NCBI RefSeq assembly: GCF_035918095.1
Contig: NZ_CP109137.1
Span: 3,102,001-3,166,000 of the forward strand
Origin: Streptomyces sp. NBC_01750
GTDB taxonomy: Bacteria > Actinomycetota > Actinomycetes > Streptomycetales > Streptomycetaceae
DNA: 64,000 nt
Direction of reading: 5' to 3'
The position numbers were made by a program, and so were the translations under genes. Shown one piece after another: positions 17,306-25,956 of this stretch. Below the pieces are notes generated by a model. That model was not told the origin of the DNA. It saw nothing but the letters and a program-made list of their open reading frames with translations, and searched no databases. Numbering within the stretch: the stretch's first letter is position 1; each line of letters begins with the position of its first letter.

Positions 17306-18328
17306 ATGAACAACACCCCACTCTCCCCCCTCCCCCTGAGTCACCTCTCCGCCGTGCAGTTGCGTGTGCTGTCGGTCGCGCAACTGCACGCCCACGGTGT
17401 CTCGGCCGCCAGGGCCACCGCGCAGTGCCGCCCCGGTGGGCCCTGGCAGCTGCTGCTGCCCGGTGTGTTCCTCCTGCACCCCGGGCCGCCGACCAGCGAG
17501 GAACGGCTGCACGCCACGCTGCTGTACGCCGGCCGGCCGCCCCTGCCCGCACAGTCCGGGGCGCGGAAGACCGACGTGCTCCGGTACGGCGAGGCCATGA
17601 TCACCGGGCTCGCCGCGCTCGCCCTGCGCCGGTTCCCCTCCGCTCCTCCGCTGCTCTCCCTCGACCGGATCGACGTCCTCGTGCCCCGCACCCGGCGGCT
17701 GCGGTCGATCGGATGCGCCCGGCTGGTGCGGGCGCACGCCCTGCCGAGAGCGGAAGTGATCAGCGGTCTGCCCGTCGCGCCCGTGCCGCGCGCCCTCGCG
17801 GACGCCGTCGCGCAGCTTCCCGACGCGAATGCGGTACGGCGGCTGCTCACCGAGGCGGTACGCGGCGGACACTGCGAACCAGCCGCCGTCGTCGCGGAGC
17901 TGAACCGCGCGCGGCTGCTGAACCGGCCCCATGTGGTGGACGCCGTCGGCTCGCTGCTCGCCGAGGGGCGGGCACTCGCCGAGGCCCGGCTGTACCAGCT
18001 GGTGCGGAGCGCCGGACTGCCCGAACCCCTGTGGAACGTGGACCTGCGGCTGCCCGGCGGCCCGCATCTCGGCGGTGTGGACGCCTACTGGCCCGGGCCG
18101 GCCGTCGCCGTGGAACTCGACACCCGCGCGCCCCGCCACGACGACGCACTGTGGTCGGAGTACGCCCGCAAGCGCGAGCACCTCGAGCGGCTCGGCATCA
18201 CCGTCGTACACATCACGCCGAGGAAGCTGCGGGAGTCACTGGAGCAGCAGGCGACCGTGGTCCGTACGGCGCTGATGGCGGCGACCGACCGCGACCCGGC
18301 TGCGTATGTGGTCGTGCTGCCACGGTGA
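17306..18328 (+). CDS. AbiEi-like N-terminal plus DUF559/Vsr-like nuclease-fold protein
   Basis: A 340-residue cytoplasmic protein. The N-terminal half (SHLSAVQLRVLSVAQLHAHG, then LLLPGVFLLHPG and MITGLAALALRRF) resembles AbiEi-type antitoxin/regulator proteins. The C-terminal third (LAEARLYQLVRSAGLPEP, GGVDAYWPGPAVAVELDT, LERLGITVVHITPRKL) resembles DUF559, a relative of Vsr endonucleases; Asp in GGVDAYWP and the ExD of VELDT are kept. No AbiEii toxin gene follows: the next gene is convergent, 13 bases away. Function is not established; orphan regulator or nuclease are both possible. A promoter region of about 200 bases precedes it, with a short CGTCC/GGACG hairpin near 17220. Confidence 0.65.
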   Translation: MNNTPLSPLPLSHLSAVQLRVLSVAQLHAHGVSAARATAQCRPGGPWQLLLPGVFLLHPGPPTSEERLHATLLYAGRPPLPAQSGARKTDVLRYGEAMITGLAALALRRFPSAPPLLSLDRIDVLVPRTRRLRSIGCARLVRAHALPRAEVISGLPVAPVPRALADAVAQLPDANAVRRLLTEAVRGGHCEPAAVVAELNRARLLNRPHVVDAVGSLLAEGRALAEARLYQLVRSAGLPEPLWNVDLRLPGGPHLGGVDAYWPGPAVAVELDTRAPRHDDALWSEYARKREHLERLGITVVHITPRKLRESLEQQATVVRTALMAATDRDPAAYVVVLPR

Positions 18329-18341
18329 GCCGCAAACCTCG

Positions 18342-19502
18342 TCAGCCGCAGAACTCCGCCTCGACGACCGCCTCGCTGTCCCCCGCCCAGTCGCCGTTGA
18401 AGTTCAGCGCCAGCGAGTGGCTCCCGTCCCGCGTGGTGAGCGCCTCGGACGCGGAACCGTGAATTCCACCCCCGTGGCCCCAGACCTCGGTGCCACAGCT
18501 CGTCGTGTGCCGCATCAGGCCGAGACCGTAGCGGTTGTACGGCTCCTTCGGGTCCGTCGGGACGGTGGTGGTCATCTCCCGCAGTTGCCGCTGCGGCAGC
18601 ACATCGCCCTTCAGCAGCGCCCGGTAGAAGCGTTGCAGATCGGCGGAGTCGGAGACCATCTCGCCGGCCGCCCCGGCGGCCGACGGGTTCAGTTCGGTCA
18701 CGTCATGGATCTTCGCCTTCGGGTCCTCGGACAGCTTCGAGTAGGCCCGGCCGCTGGGGCGCGGCATCCGGGCCTCGGTCCCGGGCAGGGAGGTCGCGCG
18801 CAGATGGAGCGGGCGCAGGATCCGGCGCTCGATCTCGGTTCCGTAGGGACGTCCCGTCACCCGTTCGACGACCATTCCGGCGAGGACGAAGTTGGTGTTG
18901 GAGTACTTCCAGGCCGTGCCGGGGGCGAACTCGGGGCTGTGCCCCATCGCTAGCCCCACCAGCTGCCGCGGCGTCCACGTGTCGTAGCGGTGCTGGAAGA
19001 AGCCGTCGCCGAAGACCTTCGCCAGGAAGCCCGGGTCGTCGGTGTAGTTGTAGATCCCGCTGGTGTGGTTGAGGAGTTGCCTCAGGGTGATCCGGCGTCC
19101 GTCGTGGCCGTGGCCGCGCACCACGCCGGGGAGCCACTGCTCCACGGTGTCGTCCAGGCTCAGTCTGCCCTCGGCCTCCAGCTGGAGCACAACCGTGGCG
19201 ACGAAGGTCTTGGTGATGGACCCGACGCGGAAGCGGTCCTGCGGCAGGCGCTCGCGTCCGGTCCGCAGATTCGCCACGCCGGCCGTGCCGCTCCAGGTGC
19301 CGTCGCGGTCGTGCGCCTGGGCGACGACTCCGGGCACTCCGTCGCGGACGGCGGCCTCGATCGCCCGCTGGGTGCCGCGGTGGGTCTCACCCGTGCCGCT
19401 GTCCGCGGCGGCCGGGCTCACCAGGGCGGCGGTGGCCAGGGCTGCCATCGCCACCACTCCCGTCAACGCCGCCCGGAGCGTACGTACCGTACGTAACGAC
19501 AT
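18342..19502 (-). CDS. Secreted beta-lactamase-fold serine hydrolase / D-Ala-D-Ala carboxypeptidase
   Basis: A 386-residue exported enzyme. The signal peptide runs to about residue 34 (ALVSPAAADS). The catalytic SxxK is SITK, the second motif is YSN, and the third is HGGG, as in class C beta-lactamase/DD-peptidase (S12) proteins. It probably hydrolyses peptidoglycan peptides or a related amide/ester outside the cell. The ATG at 19502 has AGGGGA about five bases upstream. The third codon is TTA (19494-19496), so translation should depend on the bldA tRNA. The gene is convergent with the AbiEi/DUF559 gene and follows the Nudix gene on the same strand after 119 bases. Confidence 0.88.
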   Translation of the reverse strand: MSLRTVRTLRAALTGVVAMAALATAALVSPAAADSGTGETHRGTQRAIEAAVRDGVPGVVAQAHDRDGTWSGTAGVANLRTGRERLPQDRFRVGSITKTFVATVVLQLEAEGRLSLDDTVEQWLPGVVRGHGHDGRRITLRQLLNHTSGIYNYTDDPGFLAKVFGDGFFQHRYDTWTPRQLVGLAMGHSPEFAPGTAWKYSNTNFVLAGMVVERVTGRPYGTEIERRILRPLHLRATSLPGTEARMPRPSGRAYSKLSEDPKAKIHDVTELNPSAAGAAGEMVSDSADLQRFYRALLKGDVLPQRQLREMTTTVPTDPKEPYNRYGLGLMRHTTSCGTEVWGHGGGIHGSASEALTTRDGSHSLALNFNGDWAGDSEAVVEAEFCG

Positions 19503-19621
19503 ACCAGTCCCCTGTCGATTGTCTTCCACTGCTCCGCGGCTGCTGCTCCGCGGCTGCGGTCGGCTGTAGGGACTCGGGCGGCGCGTGCGGCGTTGCCTGT
19601 GGCGGAAGGGTTGAGCGGCTA

Positions 19622-20092
19622 TCAGCCGTTCCTGGCGATCCGGCCCACGGGGGGCCGGGACCGCCACAACTCCAGGCCGATGTCGACGAGTTCGACCCGC
19701 TCCAGATCTGTCACCGCGTCCAGCGAGTGCCAGGCGGCGAGGTCCGTCGACCCGTCCGTCTCGTGGCGCAGCTCGCCGCCGGCGATCCGGCCCTCGTACA
19801 CGATGCGCAGCCCCTGGAAGTCGGCGAAAGCGCCGAGCCTGCGCGGGTACTGGCGACGGATGGTGTCGAGGCCGAGCAGCGCGGTCATTTCTGACGCGTA
19901 CCCCGTCTCCTCCTCGACCTCGCGGACGACCGTATCGAGCGGGTCCTCCCCGTGGTCCATGCCGCCGCCGGGCAGCGTCCACTTCTTGACGCCGTCACGG
20001 GCCACCCAGCGGGCGAGCAGGATCTGATCCTCCCGTACGCAGACGGCGTAAGCCGCGACCCTCAACTCCCTGTTCCGCAACTGCCTGTTCAT
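19622..20092 (-). CDS. Nudix hydrolase
   Basis: A 156-residue pyrophosphohydrolase. The Nudix box is intact: GGGMDHGEDPLDTVVREVEE followed by ETGY, matching Gx5Ex7REUxEExGU. The family hydrolyses nucleoside diphosphates linked to another group; the box alone does not give the substrate. A tandem 15-bp repeat begins 28 bases upstream of the start codon, in the expected promoter region. It may be co-transcribed with the serine hydrolase downstream. Confidence 0.88.
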   Translation of the reverse strand: MNRQLRNRELRVAAYAVCVREDQILLARWVARDGVKKWTLPGGGMDHGEDPLDTVVREVEEETGYASEMTALLGLDTIRRQYPRRLGAFADFQGLRIVYEGRIAGGELRHETDGSTDLAAWHSLDAVTDLERVELVDIGLELWRSRPPVGRIARNG

Positions 20093-20120
20093 GCGGTGAG
20101 GGTAGAGGTACGAACGCCGA

Positions 20121-20194
20121 CGGACTTCGGACGGGCGGACTTCGGACGGGCGGACTTCGGACGGGGGACTTCGGACGGGCGGACTTCGGACGGG
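20121..20194. repeat. Five-copy 15-bp tandem repeat upstream of the Nudix gene
   Basis: Unit CGGACTTCGGACGGG occurs five times head to tail; the fourth copy lacks its first base. It lies in the 480-base gap 20093-20572. After it, to about 20400, there is coding-like GC-rich sequence with no recognisable gene, then the palindrome at 20426 and the leader of the subtilase gene. Confidence 0.85.
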
Positions 20195-20425
20195 CCCTCG
20201 TCCTGCTCAGCACCAGGTGGGCGCGGCACGGCGCGCGCCAGGACCCGCTGACCGGGGTCGACGGGCTGCCGACCCGGCTGACGGCCAACGGTCTCGCGAA
20301 GCGGTTCACCGCGGACGCGGCCACCCTGGAGCGGAAGGTGACCGCCCGGGACGCGCTCGCCGCCGCACCCGCGAGGACTGGGACAGGCGACCGCGGTATG
20401 TCACGAAAAGTACCCAATTGTCCAG

Positions 20426-20462
20426 CATGGCGTATCTGCCGCAGTGGCGGATCTACGCCATG
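20426..20462. promoter_or_regulatory. Inverted repeat upstream of the secreted subtilase
   Basis: A perfect 9-bp inverted repeat, CATGGCGTA (20426-20434) and TACGCCATG (20454-20462), encloses a second pair CCGC/GCGG. It lies about 110 bases before the subtilase start. It could be an operator, or a hairpin in the transcript leader if transcription starts upstream. Confidence 0.45.
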
Positions 20463-20572
20463 ATGGGTTCACGTCTCGGCCAACTCTCCACAAACCCCTG
20501 TCACTTACGAAAGGCTGAGCGGTCATCCGGCACCGAATTCCGGACCCTTACCTTTCACAAACAGGGATGCTG

Positions 20573-23500
20573 ATGACCCCCGAATCCCAGAGCTCCATTC
20601 CAGGGCGCTCCGTACCAGGTCACAGACGCGTGGCCCGTATAGCGGCCGCCGCGTCGCTCGTGACCGCGCTGATCGCCGCGGGCGCCGCGCCGGCCTTCTC
20701 GGCCTCGCCCGCCGACGATCCGGCCGGCACCTCCGGTGTCAAGGCCAAGTCCTCCTCCGACAAGCTCGGTTCGGCCGACGCCGATCTGCTCGCCCAGGCC
20801 GAGGCCAAGGGCGAGAAGAGCGTCACCGTGATGGTCGCCACCGCACCCGGCGCGACCGAGCAGGTCGCCGGGCAGCTGGACGCCGTCCAGGGTGCGGTCG
20901 TGGGCAGGACGTTCGACCAGCTCGGTTATGTAAGGGCCACCCTTCCCACCGCCAAGGCGGAGGCCGCGCTGAAGGCGGCGGCCAAGCTCTCCAGCGTCCA
21001 CGGCATCGACCTCAAGCACGAGGTCAAGCTGGACGACCCGACCCCGGCGGGAGACACCACCAAGGCCGCGGGCACCGCGGGTACGCGGGCCACGACGTAC
21101 CCGGCGCCCGGAAAGAACACCCCGGCGAAGAACCCGTACAACCCGTCCTTCGAGACCGGCGCGGTGGACTTCGTCAAGGAGCACCCCAAGGCCGACGGCC
21201 GTGGCGTGACGATCGGCATCCTGGACTCCGGCGTCGACCTCGGCCACCCCGCGCTGCAGAAGACCACCACCGGCGAGCGCAAGATCGTCGACTGGGTCAC
21301 CGCGACCGACCCGGTGGCGGACGGCGACGGCACCTGGCGCCGGATGTCGCTCGACGTCAGCGGGCCTACGTTCGCCGTCAACGGACGTACGTACTCCGCC
21401 CCGGCGGGCGCGTACAAGTTCAACCTCTTCGCCGAGGCCGCCACCAAGGGCGGCGACATGGCCGGTGACCTCAACCGGGACGGCGACACCACGGACGTCT
21501 GGGGCGTGCTGTACGACCCGGGCACCCGGACCGCCACCGTCGACCTCGACAACGACGGGAACTTCTCGAACGACACCGTCATGAAGCCGTACAAGAACGG
21601 CTTCCAGATCGGCTACTTCGGCAAGGACAACCCGGCCACCGAGGTCGTCGAGCGGATCCCGTTCGTCATCGAGGTCCGCAAGGACGTCGTCTACAACGCC
21701 GCGGGCGCCAAGGCCGACTACGTCAACATCGGCGTCATCGAGAGCGAGCACGGCACCCACGTCGCCGGCATCACCGCCGCCAACAGCCTCTTCGGCGGCA
21801 AGATGAACGGTGAGGCGCCCGGCGCCAAGCTGGTCTCCTCGCGCGCCTGCACCTGGAGCGGCGGCTGCACCAACATCGCGCTCACCGAGGGCATGGCCGA
21901 TCTGGTCATCAACCGCGGCGTGGACATCGTCAACATGTCCATCGGCGGTCTGCCCGCGCTGAACGACGGCAACAACGCCCGCGCCGAGCTCTACACCCGG
22001 CTCATCGACACCTACGGCGTCCAGATGGTGATCTCGGCAGGCAACGAGGGTCCTGGCACCAACACCATCGGCGACCCGGGCCTGGCCGACAAGGTCATCT
22101 CCGTCGGCGCCGCCATCTCCAAGGAAACCTGGGCCGCCAACTACGGCTCCGGGGTGACCAAGAAGTACGCCATGCTCCCCTTCTCCTCGCGCGGCCCGCG
22201 CGAGGACGGTGGCTTCGCGCCCATCATCACCGCGCCCGGTGCCTCCATCAACACCACCCAGACCTGGCTGCCCGGCAGCCCGGTCAAGGAGGCGGGCTAC
22301 GAGCTCCCGGCCGGCTACTCCATGCTGCAGGGCACCTCGATGTCCTCGCCGCAGGCCGCGGGCGCGAGCGCGCTGCTGCTCTCGGCCGCCAAGCAGCGGC
22401 ACATCGAGCTGACCCCGGCGAAGCTGCGCACGGCGCTGACCAGCACCGCGCACCGTATCCCCGGAGTGCAGGCGCATGAGCAGGGCTCCGGCCTGATCAA
22501 CATCGTGGACGCCTGGGACGCCATCGAGGACGGCGCCACCGCCCACGAGTACGGCGTCAAGGCTCCGGTCGACACCGCGATCGACTTCGCGCTGAAGACC
22601 CCGGGCTTCGGCACCGGCCTCTACGACCGCGAGGGCGGTCTGAAGGCCGGCCAGAAGAAGTCGTACGACGTCACCATCACGCGTACGACCGGACCGGACC
22701 GTCCCGTGCGGCACGAGCTGGACTGGAAGTACAACGACGGCACCTTCGACCTGCCCGGCTCGGGCGCGGTCACGCTGCCGCTGAACCAGCCGGTCACCGT
22801 CAAGGTCGAGGCCAAGCCCCGCACGGCAGGCGTGCACAGCGCGATCCTCGAGGTGGACGACGAGCGCACCGAGGGCGTCGACAAGCAGATCCTCGCCACC
22901 GTGATCGTCTCGAAGCCGCTGGCGAAGCCCGTGTACAGCTTCTCCGACACCGGCTCGGTACAGCGCAACAGCAGCAAGTCGTACTTCATCACCGTGCCGG
23001 AGGGCGCGAAGAACCTGGAGGTCGCCCTCGGCGGCCTGGCCAAGGACAGCCAGACCCGCTTCATCGGCATCCACCCCTACGGTGTGGCGGTCGAGGACAG
23101 CTCCACGATCTTCTGCTACCCCAACTACAACAATCCGGCGAACACCTGCCGTCCGGACTTGCGCTCGTACGCCGAGCCGACCCCGGGCGTCTGGGAGATC
23201 GAGATCGAGTCGCGGCGCACCTCTCCGCTGCTCGACAACCCATACAAGCTGGACGTGACCCTGCTGGGTGCCTCCTTCGACCCGGCCGTCAAGACCCTCC
23301 CCGAGGCGAAGGTCGGCACGCCGACCCCCGTCGAGTGGAAGGTCACCAACGGCTTCGCCGCCATCGACGGCAAGCTCGCGGGCGGCTCGCTGGGCTCGGC
23401 CAAGGTCTCGCGTCCGTCGATCAAGAACGGTGAGTCGCAGGAGTCGACGGTCACCATCGGTGAGGGCGTCGAGCGTCTCGACGTCGCCATCGGCGGCGTC

Positions 23501-23893
23501 TCCGACACCGCGGCCGACCTGGACCTGTCGGTCTTCCTGGACGGCGTCCGGGTGGGCCAGTCCGCGGACGGCGACTCCGAGGAGGCTGTGAGCCTGCTCA
23601 AGCCGGCCGCGGGCACGTACACCGTCGTGGTCGACGGTTACTCCGTCCCGGCCGGGACCACCGAGTACAACTACCGCGATGTGTTCTTCGCGGCCTCACT
23701 CGGCTCGGTCAAGGTCGACTCGACCAAGCCCGTCAAGCTCGCCAATGGGGCGTCGGCGCAGGTCAGCGCCGAGGTTCTGGTGGGCGGCCCGGCTCCCGAG
23801 GGACGTCAGTTCTTCGGCGAGGTGCAGCTGCTGAACGGTCGCGGCACGGCCGCGGGCGCCGGCAGCGTCGTGATCGAGAAGGTCACTCCGTAG
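20573..23893 (+). CDS. Large secreted subtilisin-family (S8) serine protease, tripeptidyl-peptidase-II-like
   Basis: A 1106-residue exported protease. The signal peptide ends near residue 45 (APAFSASPADD), a propeptide-like domain follows, and the catalytic triad is Asp218 (GILDSGVDLGHP), His393 (EHGTHVAGI) and Ser589 (GTSMSSPQAAG). About 175 residues separate Asp and His, against about 30 in subtilisin; a large Asp-His insertion is characteristic of tripeptidyl-peptidase II-like S8 enzymes. The C-terminal 500 residues are beta-rich with pre-peptidase-like repeats (RLDVAIGGVSDTAADLDLSV). I chose the second ATG, at 20573, because AGGG lies seven bases upstream; the ATG at 20567 abuts it. A strong terminator follows. 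Confidence 0.92.
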   Translation: MTPESQSSIPGRSVPGHRRVARIAAAASLVTALIAAGAAPAFSASPADDPAGTSGVKAKSSSDKLGSADADLLAQAEAKGEKSVTVMVATAPGATEQVAGQLDAVQGAVVGRTFDQLGYVRATLPTAKAEAALKAAAKLSSVHGIDLKHEVKLDDPTPAGDTTKAAGTAGTRATTYPAPGKNTPAKNPYNPSFETGAVDFVKEHPKADGRGVTIGILDSGVDLGHPALQKTTTGERKIVDWVTATDPVADGDGTWRRMSLDVSGPTFAVNGRTYSAPAGAYKFNLFAEAATKGGDMAGDLNRDGDTTDVWGVLYDPGTRTATVDLDNDGNFSNDTVMKPYKNGFQIGYFGKDNPATEVVERIPFVIEVRKDVVYNAAGAKADYVNIGVIESEHGTHVAGITAANSLFGGKMNGEAPGAKLVSSRACTWSGGCTNIALTEGMADLVINRGVDIVNMSIGGLPALNDGNNARAELYTRLIDTYGVQMVISAGNEGPGTNTIGDPGLADKVISVGAAISKETWAANYGSGVTKKYAMLPFSSRGPREDGGFAPIITAPGASINTTQTWLPGSPVKEAGYELPAGYSMLQGTSMSSPQAAGASALLLSAAKQRHIELTPAKLRTALTSTAHRIPGVQAHEQGSGLINIVDAWDAIEDGATAHEYGVKAPVDTAIDFALKTPGFGTGLYDREGGLKAGQKKSYDVTITRTTGPDRPVRHELDWKYNDGTFDLPGSGAVTLPLNQPVTVKVEAKPRTAGVHSAILEVDDERTEGVDKQILATVIVSKPLAKPVYSFSDTGSVQRNSSKSYFITVPEGAKNLEVALGGLAKDSQTRFIGIHPYGVAVEDSSTIFCYPNYNNPANTCRPDLRSYAEPTPGVWEIEIESRRTSPLLDNPYKLDVTLLGASFDPAVKTLPEAKVGTPTPVEWKVTNGFAAIDGKLAGGSLGSAKVSRPSIKNGESQESTVTIGEGVERLDVAIGGVSDTAADLDLSVFLDGVRVGQSADGDSEEAVSLLKPAAGTYTVVVDGYSVPAGTTEYNYRDVFFAASLGSVKVDSTKPVKLANGASAQVSAEVLVGGPAPEGRQFFGEVQLLNGRGTAAGAGSVVIEKVTP

Positions 23894-23914
23894 CGGTGTG
23901 ATGTGACGGCGTGA

Positions 23915-25105
<1,191 letters not shown>

Positions 25106-25171
25106 CCTTCGGCCCTTCCGGCTGCTCAGGCTGCTCAGGAGCGGGTGGCCCGGGCGGAGCGCCCCCGGTTG

Positions 25172-25675
25172 CTACGCCCTCCGTACCTCGAATTGGAAGC
25201 AGCCGTACTCCACGGCCCTGACGTGGACCAGGGCCACGCCGGGGTCGGCGAAGGCCTCCGCGAACGCCGCGTCGAACGCTTCGGTGGCCGCCTCCGGGAT
25301 CTCCAGGAGGCGGCCTCCCGCGATACGGCCCTCCGCGTCGTAGCGGCGCAGTGTGCGCAGCGCCCCGGGGCGGGCGAAGGGGTAGCCCTCCTGCCCGGCC
25401 GGCCCTCCGCACTCCTCGGCGTGGATGAAGACGGGGCCCTGTTCGTCGTACGCGCCGGGCTTCGCCCAGGTCTCGGTGGCCCAGCGGCGCAGCGGGGCGT
25501 ACGAGACCAGGGCGATCCGCTCGCCGGTCCCGCTCAGGCGCAGACAGCAGCGCAGCGGGGCGCCGCCCTCGGTATCGGTGTACGGGGCGCAGGCGCGGCC
25601 CGCGTCGTCGGTGTCGCGGAGCTGCTCGAGGGTGGCGGGTTCGATGGGACGCGTGGTCCAGAGTGTTCCGGTCAT
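25172..25675 (-). CDS. DUF1203 family protein
   Basis: A 167-residue cytoplasmic protein of unknown function. The DUF1203 pattern is clear: the paired cysteines in PLRCCLRLS, the central GPVFIHAEECGG, then GYPFARPGALRTLRRYDAEG and GRIAGGRLLEIP. I chose the ATG at 25675 (MTGTLWTTRP); the frame stays open further but enters low-complexity arginine/proline sequence. It is convergent with asd and divergent from the second pepN. The 281-base gap to pepN (25676-25956) holds no other gene that I can see. Confidence 0.8.
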   Translation of the reverse strand: MTGTLWTTRPIEPATLEQLRDTDDAGRACAPYTDTEGGAPLRCCLRLSGTGERIALVSYAPLRRWATETWAKPGAYDEQGPVFIHAEECGGPAGQEGYPFARPGALRTLRRYDAEGRIAGGRLLEIPEAATEAFDAAFAEAFADPGVALVHVRAVEYGCFQFEVRRA

Positions 25676-25956
25676 GGGTTCAGCGTGACGCCGACCGGGT
25701 CCTGCATCCGGCGGGAAATGGACATGGAGTTCGGCTCGCACCGGCCGGTTCGGATGTGCGGCCGCCGGTGGGGAGGCATGCGCGCTCCCCCTTGCCGCTT
25801 GCGCTTTCCGCCGGCGCGGCGACGGTGGCGGCACGGTTGGACCCCGGCAACTCCCCGCTGAACCCGGTGCCGTCGCCCGCCCCGATTAGTGCAGGCGGCC
25901 GACCCGCAGCCCATGGAAGGATGGCCCCAAACGTCACGAACCGAGGAGATGACAGC

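Noticed and set aside
17306..18328. AbiE toxin-antitoxin pair
   Set aside because: The only neighbour downstream is a convergent secreted serine hydrolase; no nucleotidyltransferase toxin is present.
20121..20194. CRISPR-like array
   Set aside because: The 15-bp units are head to tail with no spacers, and no cas genes are present. The same reasoning applies to the arrays at 12444 and 38231.
20555..23074. An 839-codon open frame antisense to the subtilase
   Set aside because: It overlaps a complete signal peptide and catalytic triad on the other strand and shows no domain of its own.
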